Assembly (NCBI GenBank): GCA_964023205.1
Contig: OZ026836.1
Span: forward strand, 4,943,493 to 5,007,492
From: Lutraria lutraria
Taxonomy: Eukaryota; Mollusca; Bivalvia; Venerida; Mactridae
Reading direction: 5' to 3'
Length of the DNA: 64,000 bases
Shown: one piece after another, positions 38,403 through 52,300 of the stretch
Layout of the letters: every line of letters begins with the position of its first letter
Numbering within the stretch: the stretch's first letter is position 1
Notes under the pieces: model-generated
Seen by the model: the letters and a program-made list of their open reading frames with translations, nothing else
Databases searched by the model: none
What the model was told of the DNA's origin: nothing
Translations under genes and position numbers: made by a program

Positions 38403-40092
38403 TTCAATAGCAAGTTATGTTCAAAGCTCTGAAGAGCTCTAGTTCACAAAAACGTTCAAACACAACTCCGATGGGAGCTTATATTACAAGTTCCAATTAT
38501 TCATTCTGGCAATACTAGTTTGTTTTATAAGATGCTGCATATTTGAAATGTTTCTTCACGAAGCTGTAAGTGTATTAAACAATCTGAGTTTTTGTTTATT
38601 TTATTTCCAACACAATATTGGGAGACGTGTTGTTTTGGAGCTATGATTCGGCCTACTGTCTGTCAAAGCGAAGCTACATCAAGCAATATCATTATATCTT
38701 AAGCATTTCACAACGTTTCACAACGAACCAATTGAGGCCTATCTATAGTGACACATACTCGTATATATCCAGCTAAAATCAACTCAAAATGAAATCAGGT
38801 TTCTTTCAAGTCTGTTCTGTTTATAACTATGTCATATAAGTATAAAACAAATCATTTATATCTTAAGTATATAATTATAATGTATAGTGTATTGATAATG
38901 CACAGTGGAATTCAAATTTCAATACTGAAAAGATAAATGGCTACATGCTCAATTTATTTGCCGGGAGCATAAAAGGACTGTTTTAAATACTTCATTGTGT
39001 ATTATCATATCAGTGACAAGAAACGATTTCAATATTAAATACTTAACTATATTTATAAATATAGATGATTGTTGCGCTTAAACCAAAATGAAAAAAATTC
39101 CAGCGACTGTTTGCTCAAATCTCAGCAGACTACGAATCAATGAACTCCAGTACTATCTTGTACGTGTTCCGTAGCACGAATCTCATTGCTGAAAACAATC
39201 AGCCAATGTTTTTCACTCTTGTTTTTAGAAGCATGCAATCATTGATTTAGTAACATTGAATAATTTCATTACGTGTTACTTTTTAATTTGAAGCCACAGG
39301 TAATTTGATTAAATAAACAACCTGACTATTGTTTGGGTGCACAAAGAAAGTCAAGCTGTATATCTTGTTAGACCTACCGATTTTATAGGTTTTAGTGTAT
39401 TGTCTATGAATGATAGTGAAATAACTAAAACATTTCAGAATGCCTAGAACGCCCTATCTTCTTGAAATTAGTATCCGGAGATTCTAACAGCGAAGTGTTG
39501 ATGTTGTTTATGGGTTCGGATTGTGTATACTCGCATAAGAAATTAACATGCCTAATATGACGACACAAAGCCGAACAAACCATTATCATTTACATGACTT
39601 AACATGACTTCTTTCGCAAGCCATAAATATCATTTCTTGATATTTTGCAAGTCTTTGCAGTATCACTCGGCTTACAAAAATAGCTTGCTCTGAAAGTCAA
39701 TGGGTACGTCATGAGTACATATTACCTTAGGGTTAGCTTTATTACATCTCTGTGAGATGAACGTATTATATAAGTTCGATCTTTGCGGGCTTCTTATGTT
39801 CATTTTAATCCGTTGCCGTTTGATGTGCTCCACAGTAGTTTGTTAAACAATAGTCGCAATCTTATCCATTTATCCACTGGGGTTATTTTCATCAGACAAG
39901 TCACTGCATTTTATCAGAGGGACTATTTTATTTTCATTCAATTGTTCTGAGATGATTTTACGAAGTTTAACATCATTCTCATTCTTAATTGGAATTTTGT
40001 ACAATGATTTATACGTTCTATTGATTGAGCTAGTTGAGTTGCGAATGCATCAATAACAATTACTCACGTTCATAAATGTATAAGTGCCTTTT
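38403..40092. other. Intergenic spacer, no gene seen
   Basis: AT-rich, no open frame of note, no exon or RNA gene recognisable. Confidence 0.45.
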
Positions 40093-40333
40093 GGTCCACC
40101 GTGGTCGAGTGATTATGGTATCTGATAAATAATATATAGCCCCTCACTGCCGTAAGTTAGAATCATACCTAAGACCTGATAGATTTATTTGTGCGGAAGC
40201 TGTCAAGATGGCTTACGGAAGATCGGTGATTCTAGCCGGGTGGACACCATCAATTGTCAACCGTTAAAGCTGAATAAATCGCCAAATGACATTGACAGTT
40301 GGTGCGACGGAAAATCACCAAACAAACAAAGCA
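40093..40333 (+). mobile_element. SINE (mollusc Meta-SINE-like), plus strand
   Basis: The head TCCACCGTGGTCGAGTGATT resembles a tRNA-derived box A; box B is decayed (GTTAGAATCATAC). The body has GGCTTACGGAAGATCGGTGA and the tail region ACCGTTAAAGCTGAATAAAT, CGCCAAATGAC, GGTGCGACGGAAAATC followed by an ACCAAACAAACAAA end. This 3' organisation is the one I know from mollusc Meta-SINEs. Non-autonomous; mobilised by a partner LINE. Confidence 0.78.
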
Positions 40334-42000
40334 TTTATGTTTGTGGTCAGTCTTAATTGTATACCTATGAGCTTGCTTTACAAGTATCAATGGCCCATGT
40401 TCAATGCGGCGTTAGTAACATATTTCAATTACGATTTGTAGAAGACAGTTCGTTTGTATCACCGAACTGATTTACAAATCACGAAGGAATGTTTGCAGTT
40501 TACTGACAGAGCATGGACTGATCGTATGTGATCAAGGACCGCCACAAAGCTCAATTATCTGATAAAGCAAACAGCAATACTGAACTAAAACATCTGGCAC
40601 TAAACCCGACTAAATAAACGGATGCTATGTATATTAATAATATCTTGTATGTTGCTTTTTGACGGTTTACCATTTTACAGTTGCTTTAATTCACGCATGT
40701 GCCTTTTAATTCATTGCTTTGTTATTTGTAGCATGTTGAATATTTTACAGATGAAGGTAATATTGTATTGACTTTAATCATATGTGTGGATTGTCATTGA
40801 CGTCCAATGTATTATTTCTGTTCATCTAACTTTACAACTTAGTAAATTCTAGTTTTCAGCCGCGTGTAATAAGACATAGTTATGCGTATCTTTGAACTTC
40901 AAAGACTTCCCCTGAGAGGATATGAGTGATGATTTCTATATTTAAACCAGATATGTCAGTAAGACTTACTCTGTATTGGAGATAATAACGATAATACGAA
41001 TAAACAAATAAATATTTGGATTGCCACCATGCTTCATAATTATCAAAGCCCATGACAGCCCTAAGGAGAACGAACACCTAGTGCGTGTATAACATCTTAG
41101 TTAAAACATCTGACAGATGAAAAACACTTTATCAACAAACAAAAAACTATATGCATTTGATGCGCGATAAACTAAATTTGAATTAACTTGAATATACATT
41201 TACTTAAGTAGGTAAATACTGACATTTGTATTTACGTAATGTTGAATATTTTGTGAAAACAAGTGTTATTGAATACATCAGAGGCCAAACACATACACAT
41301 CGGTATATGAATTAGTCGAACTTGTCAAAAATAAAATAAACTTAAGTTACTAAGCAACAAATGTAAAAATAACAAAACGGAAAAATAACAACGATTTTAT
41401 AGATACGTAATATGACATGAAATAAAAATCATTCAAAATAAAATTATCAAATAATATGGTAAAAAAACACCTACATTTACCACATTCTGATATATTCACC
41501 TACACATGATTTGGACATTTACCAATTATCTGTTATATTTTCATCTAAAAGTTGTACCCGTTCCTCATCGGGTTCATTACAATCACAGCAAAGAGGAAAA
41601 TACTTAAACGGTTTGGTTTATCCTTTGCATTGGTCATCAGAGGTAAAGTAGGCTATAATTCTTAGATCAACAACTCCTCCTATACTGTCGAGTTACTTAA
41701 ACAAAATTTACACAAATTATCAATGAATAGTAAACATTGTTGCGGGAATGACCAAACATACTTTAGACTATCCATTGATCTGATATCAAAACAAGCAACT
41801 TAGTACTTTTGCTGTGTTCCCGAAAGTGTCTGCATTCTATAAGTTAACGGCACTTTTGTATGAGTTTGTAATCTATCCAAATATCGATTGTTTCATCATT
41901 GCTGTGCTCAAATCTATGTCACAGGACCACATAATCTATTTAGGACCTTACATGTCTCATAGAAACCTCCCCACAAGAGGAAATAACCTTTTTAACCTTA
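40334..42000. other. Intergenic spacer, no gene seen
   Basis: AT-rich sequence downstream of the RLR gene. The short frames at 40880-41077 (minus) and 41814-42014 (plus) have no recognisable content. Confidence 0.45.
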
Positions 42001-42280
42001 TGTCTATAAACTAATTGCCTTTATCAAGCATCAATAAATGATGATTCTGAATTGTCTTTCCAACTACTAGGCGGTTCAACTATCGAAATTTAATACATTA
42101 TGCATGAACAGGAAGCATTTTTTTCTTTAATTTAATTCAGCTTTCATCAATACAAATTATTATCCGCAAATCTTGTATAATTGTTGGCCAACCATTTTCA
42201 TTGTCAACATCACTCACAAATCACTTACAGTATGTACAATGGACAATTGCTTAACAATACAGTTTTATTGTGATTCGCAT
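42000..42280 (+). repeat. Segmental repeat family D, copy 1 (3' flank of the RLR gene)
   Basis: About 280 bp match 49250-49530 on the same strand: TTTATCAAGCATCAATAAAT, GACTACTAGGCGG-like, ATCGAAATTTAATACATTAT, GCAAATCTTG and ATAATT blocks are collinear. Copy 2 lies in intron 4 of the RLR gene. It may be a transposon relic or a local duplication of RLR-associated sequence. Confidence 0.75.
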
Positions 42281-42743
42281 GAAAAACCAGATGGTTAATG
42301 CAAATGTATTCCTCAATTGAATGCATGGGCGTTAAATAAAACATCAAAGCCAGTAAAACAGCAATATTTAGATAACACAAAGCATTAACTTATTACACTT
42401 GATAAAACTAGACCGATTTGTATATTTTATAAAAAATCATTAAATGTTAAGACAACAATGTAAGAAAAGTACATGTACTAGTAATTGTTCAAAGCTGTGT
42501 ATAATGTGAATAGTAAAAAAACTTAACTGAATGATTCATGCACACAAAGTTCATGATGACATCTGAGATGATGAATATAGAATGTATTAAAACCACGTGG
42601 CAGACCACGAGACAAACATACTGATTTACAGCAAAGCTGATCATGTAAATACGAAGAACCAATAAAACATCAAGATGAAGTCAATTTATAAGACGAATTT
42701 AGAAAATTGGGACATTAGATATTAGATATATATGCATGTATGA

Positions 42744-43393
42744 TTAAGTGGTCATCTGCATGGTATCTAGGTCCTCTTCTGTGATTTCCTTAATTGTAAA
42801 TGGTGCTTCGTCCCATTTAGCCAATCGAATGGTCCTATTATTCGTGGTGTCTAGAACCGGCAGAAATTTGAACGATAAAAATGGTAAACGAATACCTTTG
42901 TATGTAGAAACAATACCAAGCTCATGGGTACATGTGTGTTCGATATTTTCACTTTTTGTCAGGGATTTCCCAAACATTCTACCTTCGCATATTATTTCTG
43001 GATCAAACTTGGGTGCTTTCTTTGGGAATTCTTTAATAGAAATTCTTTGCCAAATGCTTGGGTCAATTGCAACGTGGTGAGCCTTTTTAATTGACCGAAT
43101 CGTGCTGCAGTCCACTTTAAAATTTGCACAGGCCTTACAAATCATCTTAAAACGCGTATTATCAAGTCTAGGTCTTTTTGGCTGTCTACTTGTGGACTGG
43201 CGTTTCATTTCTTCACCGATAAGTCTGGATTGTATTCGGCTGACTGTTTTGAGAAGGTCATCTTCGTTCATATCAAGGATTTTCTCAACTGCTTCGTCCA
43301 TAATTAAACCTCTACGAACGTTTACTTTGTGCCTGACAGAATCTTTTGAATTTGCAATTACAATCTGCTTACCGCTCTGTTTACGGATACGAC
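42744..43393 (-). CDS. RLR last exon: motif VI end, pincer and zinc-binding C-terminal domain
   Basis: The 650-nt terminal exon of the RLR gene, residues 627-842. It completes motif VI (GRIRK), then gives a helical segment with many E/K residues (about 655-690, the pincer connecting helicase to C-terminal domain), a basic QPKRPRL stretch (697-703, possible nuclear localisation signal), and the RNA-sensing domain. Zinc ligands: CKAC (712-715) and C762 with C781. In RIG-I and MDA5 the second cysteine pair is close together (a few residues); here 18 residues separate them, with [15 protein letters not shown] inside the loop. The downstream KYKG-like [13 protein letters not shown] and LAKWDEAPF match the end of the family. 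Stop TAA at 42744-42746. Confidence 0.9.
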
Positions 43394-46300
43394 CTATAAG
43401 TTATTTTAAGAAATAAAATTACAGTCGAGCATGTGTCCAATGGACAGTCTGGGGAAACATGATAACGTTATATGTAGACAGGTGTCCTTTGTTCGTAGGG
43501 TGATAGTAGAGCATAAAGTATGCTGATATGCTAATCACTGTAATCAGTATATAAACAAGATAAGCATACATGTATATACACATTATTGCTAGAAAAATAC
43601 CGAACTAAGATAATAATACATTTTATAATTCAAAATTAACAGAACGTTAAATAGATCTTAAGTGATTGGTGCATAGTGCGGCTAAGTGCATTATATTTCA
43701 TAATTAAATTATTAAACGAGGTGCCAAGACTCGTCTTTTCACCGTCTCAGTGAGATCTATTTACATAGTTTTGATGTTCATGTCGCTACCCTTGTAGTTT
43801 CTCAATTAGGACCTACATTGAAGTTTTTGCACAGACGCAGACGCTGACGACACATTGATCACGATAGCTGTAGCCTAACGGGCGCCAATTTTAATTCTTT
43901 GGTTGAAGATAATTCGGATTGGGAGAAATTGTCAGTCACTTATTGGGTATAAGGATTGTACCGTTTCAGAATACAGGAAACCGTTTTAGTTTGTGTGCCT
44001 GCCGGTAGGGATTAAAAAGACGTCAACCGAGAAAATATAGAATGTCCTACTTTTTAAGAATGTTATACATGACTGGAAACACGTGCATTGTGCTAGGGAA
44101 TGTTCACCCGGCAAAAAAAGATGTGTAGGATTTGATTCGCATAAAATGGTTATAACCGTTATAACAGTTTTCAAAAGTAACAAACTAATCTTAATCCCCT
44201 CGTGTTTTGATGAAATTGCATGCGCTTAATACAGCACTGAATATGAACTTCGATATTGTTGCATTTATAAGGCTTGTGGCGTTCATTATGTTACAAGAAC
44301 TATTTTTGCGCTTGCAATGTTTAATCAAAGCATAATTACCGGCTGTCTGCCTCGTGGAAATTTCATTCCCCACGTAGTTGTAACTGATGACGAAGTTGCA
44401 ATCTGGTATGTCGAGGCCCTCCTCTAAAATATTCGTAGCAACCAAACCGTTTAGATAACCGCTATTGAATTCTTTCACCGCATTTTCTTGCTCAGTCCTA
44501 CTTGTTCCTGCGAATATCACAAACATATCTCATGGAAACCTTGAACATCCCTACTGACTTAAGCATCAATGACCAAAGCTTAAATTGCCATTAAACAAGA
44601 TTTTATTCCAAAAATGACACTAGATAGTTTGTCTGTCCCTTGCATTGTAGTTCAAACATAATATAATTCTTTATCTTGCTGAATGAAAATAAATCATGGA
44701 ATATAAACCAATAAGACATTTTATGTGCGAATGCCATACAAAAGACCAAATACTTATTGTAATACCTCCTGTGTCTGTTGATGCGCTGGAGCCTGTAAAA
44801 GCGGCACAATTGACACCTTCGGCTTTTAGAAGAGTTGCCAACATCTCGGCCACTTCTCTCGTCCTTACCATAATGATAAATCTGGCCTCCTTTCTAATTT
44901 CATTCTGTATGAGCGTTAACAACTTATGGATCTTTTTTCCAACTGTTATTGTCTTATCTGCTGCATCAATAGATTTCTCCAGCACTGCAGGATATTCAAT
45001 GAAACTTTGGTAGTAATACAAGGAAGTTATAGCGAGAGATCTAATACTTTTTTATTTTAATACCCATGACGCTCAATAAACCGAACATTATCGTCATTTT
45101 CTCGTAATCTTATGGTAATTTATTTCATACACTATACATTTGATAATAGGATAAATGCATAAAACGATTCGACACAAATATGTATTTTCTCAAGAACTGG
45201 AAGCAAAAGAAAACTTCCGACAGCACATAATTAGGAAATTAGTCGTTTAAAAGTTATACACCCTATATGACAAATCAGCACAATTACCGTTAGCCACATT
45301 CGCAAGTTGAGACTCAAAACTGTCTTTTTCTTCTTTTCTAGCACTGTATTCACCAAGGTGTTGTCCCCGAAACTTTTGTTGCAATGACTGCAGAGCGAAG
45401 AATCCTGTTAGCTCATCATTTATACCAAGAACTTCGCTATAGATCTGTAAAATTGATTGAATTTCTGCTGTTTTTAGAAGCTAACGCTTACTTGTCTGCT
45501 TCAAAATGTAATTTTGGCGCAAATATTCTCGTCTCAAGTCATGAGTTAGTGTTGTGCAATATTTTCATTTCTGTGTTTTATGCAACATTCGGGAATGAAA
45601 ACAAATGATTATCTTTACATTTTCAACAAATTTATCAATGATGTTGACAGTCTCATTACTTTCGCTCTAGTTCTAAACCAATAACACAGATATGCTATGG
45701 AAATATCTGATATCAATGTCAGAACTATTTACAATTTTAGTTTCCGATTTTGGGCTCTGTCTTTTCTACGTTGAATATAAACATTGAACACAAACTTTGT
45801 CGAATTCGGAGGCTCTCTGCGAAGATCGAATGTTTCAAAACCCAAGTCGAGAGTTTTGATGTTACCAAAAACTAAGTTCGGACCAGTGTATGTAACATAT
45901 AATAGAATCAAACAAAGAATATAAACAGAAAAACGGAGAAAAACACGAAACGTAGAACCAGGAGAAGAAAGTCAAATTAAGCGACACGGTGCAATGTGTT
46001 AAATGGATCCAAGACACAGTTGTTAAACAGGAAAGGGTAATTACTAATGTTTAAAATTAAAATGGGAAGTAACTGACTCCCTGGAAATGCACATTCATAA
46101 TAACTAGATATCCAAATATACAACTACGGTTATAAAACAACCAACACAACTCACAATGAAAGACTTAACCAATCAAAACTTCAAGTGACTGCTCGAGGTA
46201 TAAAAAGAAATAAAACCTTATTTTAAAACAACCATGTTTAAAAAAGGAACACACATACCATTAGACCATGAACATGACGAGAATATAAATCTCCTATGTA

Positions 46301-49300
46301 TGTAGCTGTAAGGAGCGGCTCCGACCACATAATAGGGCATAATAATTTTCTTGTTAAGCCATACTATAAATCAAACTACTTACTTACCTTTAAGTAAGAA
46401 GAACCAATAGTTAGGACATTTGCAATATCGGGCCTTTTCCCTAAAACAGTTGTGGCTGTAACATCCATTTCACTAGTCCATGTTATATAACTTGGATCGA
46501 ACTTACTGGGAACTTGCTTTGATATTGTCTTCGTCAATTTCTGACGTTCATCTTCATCTAGGCCTTTAAATCCATATAATTCTGTAAAAGTATGTAGAAC
46601 GGTAAACCGCATTGCGCATAGCGATAATAAAATATGTCATACGTTTGGTGTAATATGGGTTTAGGTCGTAAGTATTCGTGCAAATGTTGTAAGATTGGTA
46701 ACTGGATGAAATAAACATAGTTAATCGTTGAACGTAACAAAATTATTGACATTGTTACAGATAGAGAAGTTTTTTTAAAATCTGACAAACGTTTTAGCTA
46801 ACAGTATGTTACAGAACCCCTGTCAACGAGTTATTCATACTTCATGAACTTCATGCAAGGATAAATAATGTGTTTTGGATTACTTTCGATGGAGTGACCT
46901 GGTGTAGCATATACAGCAACATACTGCTAGGAAACATGTATTCAGGAGTGCATCCAACATGTTTGAAGGAAATATATATGATTTTGCAACATATTTTGTA
47001 CAGTGCGCGCATATGTTTAATTATCAAACACAATGAAATCAAACCACATATCTATTTTATTAAACCGAATCCATCAACAGAAGAAAGGTTAACCTTTCAC
47101 AGAACGTATTATTGTTTCAGTTTTATCCATTGCTGTTTCGATACATCGATGAACTGCATCGGTATTGTTTGTGTCAGGAAGAGAATAGGTATCTGAAAAT
47201 ACATTTTTAACTTTTGGTTTACAAGCAAAAGCATTACATACTTGTAAACTGCTTAAATGTTTATGTGAAACATAAGGATCAGTAACTTGTTCAGAAACAT
47301 ATTTTACTCGACGTCTACTATTTTCGACCATGCGGTGACCTATGTAGTGATAATTCATCATTGGAACTACAAATAATGTATTTGAAATGGAACATTTCTA
47401 AGAAAATGTTCCTTAAAAGTTATTTTTGCACCACAAGACAATTGATACCAAATCCGAATGTTTTTTTGTTTGTTTGAACCGATCACTTACCTTTTTGAAT
47501 GTCTTTTCTAAATGTGTCGTATTCATCTTTGTGTTTCACTACAGTGGATAGTCGCTTCACATCAAGGTTAGCCATCACCGCTATGCCTTTTTCTACTGCC
47601 TTCTCTACGCTGTTAGCCTTTTGAGCATCAAGCGTTGCTGTTAGCCCTACTACCTGTTGAAGAAATTCACTATGCCTGTTTTATAATATATATATATACA
47701 TGTATATCTATTATAGGTAAAAGATACGAAAGAATAATAGTCAAACATAACATCGCTACTAGCTTTCCCTTCAAGGTATGACCATTACAACACTAAAATA
47801 TTAAAAGTCCTGATATAAGAATACGTAAGATGTTCCTAATGTCTACGTATTTTTATCCGTTTAAGAAAAACTCTTTAAATTTCCTAATACATAGTTACGT
47901 GCTGTTGTGCGATGCTTTGTACTGTATGTCCTGTATTGAGACTGTATGGGTATATGTGCCGTTTTGTAAGATGAAAGTTTTCTTTTTTTTTTGTATACTT
48001 ATATGATGAATATTTTCAAATGCTATTCCTAGGAATTCAGACTTTACCGTCAACTCGATTGTTCATAATTTTAACTGATTAAATATGCAATGCATTTGAT
48101 CTTCTCTTGACTACAATATGGGATGGGAATAGGTAGGACCTACACAGAAGGATTTCACATGTTATATTGTTCTTTTGCAGAATGTTTAGTTAAAATAACG
48201 TTTTTCTATCATGGCCATTTGTCGATTCTTTAAAAGTCTTCAACTATTTTTCCATTTAGAAATGTCAGAATATTCGTTTGGCAATAATTTCTTTAAGACC
48301 AACTCAAAATTCATAGGCTGAAATGTGTTTTCTATTATCAAAAATGTTATTTAGTATTTCAATTTATGAGATTATTGTGTGATTCAATTATATTATTTAG
48401 CGCCAACCAAATCGTTCGGAGACATTTTCTGTAAGGTAATAAAACTTAAGGCATGATGACAAATGCATTTAGGCACGATTGTGTCTCTCTGTTATATCAA
48501 TTAATTGAATAGAAATTACATTTTTGATTTGAATAAGGCAATTTTAACTCTCTTGGCTTAGAAGGTTATAAAACATCTAAAGTTTCTAAACATCTCTTTG
48601 AAACTCTGTACATATTCGTAGTAACATAAAGACAGGTGAAAATATTGTAGGGTGAGGTCATCCATACATAAAAAGCAACTCGTCTAATTACACATATACA
48701 TGAGATATTAGTCAGCCACAAACAAATTTGTTAAAATTCAAATTCCATAATATCATTTAACACTTCGTCAATTGGTAGTTCTAATGTTCTTACCTGAGGA
48801 GTAGACTGTCCTTCTTTCTTTAACATATGATAATCAACCATAAGTTGATTATATTCAGACTTCTTCTTTGTATGGTGACATTCATCGAAAACCATCAATG
48901 TTAGTTTAGACAGAAAACGAATGTCATGAGTTCTCAATGTGTTTCTGACCATTGCAGGTGTCATCAGAAATATTTTATAATCATCAATCAGTTTGTGTAA
49001 GTCGTCACTTTTCTCCTTGTCAGCGCTTAAGCAAACTGTCTCGTCCTTAAAATAAGAGGAGATAACTGTAAGTACAGATATAATTACTTAGAGTAATTAA
49101 GTAAGGTTTGTTCCAAATGCTTTACTTCTGGGCAGCGATCTATTGTTTCATCATTTTTTATTCAAATTGTTGTCACGCAATCAAGTCATCAATTCCTGAC
49201 GACCTATTTTCAGAGGAACATTGACGCAAGCGGAAAGAAACCTTTTTACCATCTGTCTATCAACTAATTGTCTTTATCAAGCATCAATAAATGATGCTTT

Positions 49301-52300
49301 TGAACTGTCTTTCCGACTACTAGGCGGATCAATTATCGAAATTTAATACATTATGCATCGACAGGAAGCACATTTTTTCTTTAATTTAAATGCAGCTTTC
49401 ATCAATACTAATTATTATCTGCAAATCTTGCATAATTCTTCGTCTACTCTTTCATTGTCAGCATAAATCACAAATCACTGACAACATGAACAATAGACAA
49501 TTGCTGTAACGGTATAGTTCTATTTTAATATACATAGAACACGAAGCTTTGTAAATTAATATAATGTATAACCATCATTTAGAATGCAATTCTAAAGCAT
49601 AACGTGGTTCTTATTGCGTTTTCGATCATGACTTACTGTTGAACATTTCTTAACTACATTGAAATAAAACGAGTATTTCTCAAAATGGTACGTAAGATGA
49701 CAATAAGGGAATATCAGTGTTTAAAACAACACTTACTGTCAAATAAAAAAGGAATACTTCTCAAGAGAATATGTCAAAAAAGTGCGTGTTTAGGGGTCTC
49801 CCTTTCATAACGAAAACCGTCGACATTAGATTTTATTTAAGTCTCAAATATTTGATTTTTATCAACTTATAAATGGTCGAAGTAAGCCCACCAACAGATT
49901 TTAAACTTGATATGTGACTACCTAGTTATTCTTCGGACCAGTAAAATGGGTTCATCAGTAAGTCTGGTGTCTTTAAAGAATAACATAAAGCTACTTATGG
50001 GTGCTTGCTCTGCAAATTTAGTTGAATGCACTTTTTACAATTCAAATAGAGTGACAATATTTGACAGGGTACAGTATACTAGTCGTTTTTAACAATCCAA
50101 TACGATATTAGGAGTTATTTCCATTCTTCATAGTGGTAAATTAAAACATACACAGTCATGCTAGTTAGTATGACAATTTTGTCGACTCTGGTAAACTCAG
50201 TGGACACCGTTCAGTAGTTAAACTTGTAGTTAAATCTTAATGCCAAGTTTGTTTTAGTAATATATTTCATTTTAATTGAGTGATTTTACCGGCCTGATAT
50301 TAAGCCGCACCGTATCAAATTTAGTACAGCTTTTCCCTAATACTTTACCTTATAGAACCTAAAATATTATGAATAATAAAAACACTAACTGTGTATTCTG
50401 GAAGAATTTTCTTCAGCGACCTGTGATGTTGATTGACCAAGAAGTTCTTTTCCGCCATGAACGCTACTTTGCCTGAAAGTTTTTAGAAAACTTAAAAGAA
50501 CTGAAATAATCTCAACTTTTATTTATCTTAATACAAGAATGTCCTCCGTCTGTAGCAAAGAAAACAGAGGATATTTTCATTAAGGTGAAAACGACCAAAT
50601 GTTCTAAATGAATACATTTTCCCTTTTTTTGTCTTTGACTACTTTCATTGAAGTGAAACTCGACAATAATATCAATGTTTGTACACATACCAGTTAACAT
50701 GAGTTATCATTGGTTAATAATTACTAATAAAGGATATGATTGGTACAGCTAAATGGTTAGAGCGATATGACATTGTTTTTGACAGTGACATTTGTTCAGA
50801 GGCAAAGGACAGCCATTTACCATTTGGATTCTTTTCTAGATGGTTCTTCACGATATATAACGCTACTCTAGTTTTACCAGCTCCAGTTGCAGCATGAACT
50901 ATTGTATTCTTTCCTTGAATTGCCAGTTCAGCTAATTCTTCTTGGTAGCCTCGAAGATTTAATCCGCGGTCTGGTTTATTCGAAGCTGTAGTAAATATAA
51001 AGTTTTTCAAAGCAAGTGCTTTTCCTGTATCGTTCTAATTGATAATCGAAATTGGCATAGATTGTTCCTTATTTCAAATATTCAGATATACTTATATTGA
51101 GTTATGGTATAGTAGCATAATGGGCCCGTTTTATCAACGTTCTTACGACAATTCGTTCTTTTCGTAAGATTCGTGCGTAAGAATAATCTTAAGAAAAATC
51201 TTACGCAAATTCTTATCGTAAGGACGTTGATAAAACGGGCCCAATATCTCTAGTGTATTACTTCACTTCCTCTTTGCATTCCGAATTCATTATCTTCCTT
51301 CACAAAAATACATTTCTTTAATCTCTTCATGTTTGGGAAATGCATTTATCGTCCTTGAAATGTTAAACCTGAACGGTAAATAACTGTAGTTGAACCTATT
51401 ATGTCATTGAAATGAATTGAATTATTGAAAAGATAATCGATATTTCAGTAATATTAACATGCTTGATTACTTAATGACAAATACAATATTGTATGATTGA
51501 TATATGATATGTCGATTTACGTTTGAGTGGGCGAGTAGTTGCATACAAGCGTCAACACTCACAATCTGCACACTTTAGAAATAGGCCTACATAAGGTGGA
51601 CTACTGTTTACTGCTATAAATAATCACATTCAGCGACCGTGTTATTCTTCAGCTTTGACAGTTTAATAAAATTGCACTATACAATATGATGAGAAACGTA
51701 TGAAAAGCGATCTATCGGTATTTGCTCAAATGGCAATTGAACAATTTAATAACATGTTTATAAGGTGCAGATTCCTAAATTTTTAACTGGTTGATTAATT
51801 AAAACTGACTCGAAAAGCACGTGCATATCAGACTTTGTGATGGAGCTTAGTATATTGTGTTTAGTAGGTTTAAAGATAAATTTCAGTTTGAAAAATATGA
51901 TTGGAAAAAAACCGACTACACAATAAAAACATGAATATAAACTTGAGTTTGGGACATTTTGGGACTGAATAATAGCTAGATGTAAAATACTAGGAGCCTC
52001 CTAGAAGCCTGAGTGAAATGAATTTATAAATATACATTGTATTCCGAAAATAATTATAATTCCTAACGTTAGTAATTTTGGCCAAAATGGTTCGCCATAG
52101 CCTAAGAAAAATAGAATGATATTATTAAAGTTATTAAAGGTCAACATTATATATCATATTAACTAACGTACACTCATCGCCTTCATTGTCTTCCGCGTCT
52201 GAAATGCTATCTAATTTGACTTTCGTTAAATCGTTAACCAAATCATCAGTATTATCGTCTCTAGATTCATCGTCAGATCTTAGCAGTTCTTCTTCATCAA

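Noticed and set aside
42748..43416. Plus-strand open frames opposite the RLR last exon
   Set aside because: They are shadows of the minus-strand exon, which has clear family motifs.
44985..45021. Upstream extension of RLR exon 10
   Set aside because: The in-frame AGs above 44985 leave the wrong phase for exon 9; the acceptor CCTGCAG ending at 44985 fits.
47193..47241. A possible 49-nt GT-AG intron inside RLR exon 7
   Set aside because: Too short for a typical animal intron. Reading straight through keeps the frame (273-nt exon) and joins exon 8 in phase, whereas removing it shifts the frame into a stop.
50986..51024. Upstream extension of RLR exon 3 to the acceptors at 51025 or 51043
   Set aside because: Those acceptors either make a TGA at the junction or do not fit the phase of exon 2. 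The acceptor ending at 50986 (ACTACAG) gives a clean joint.
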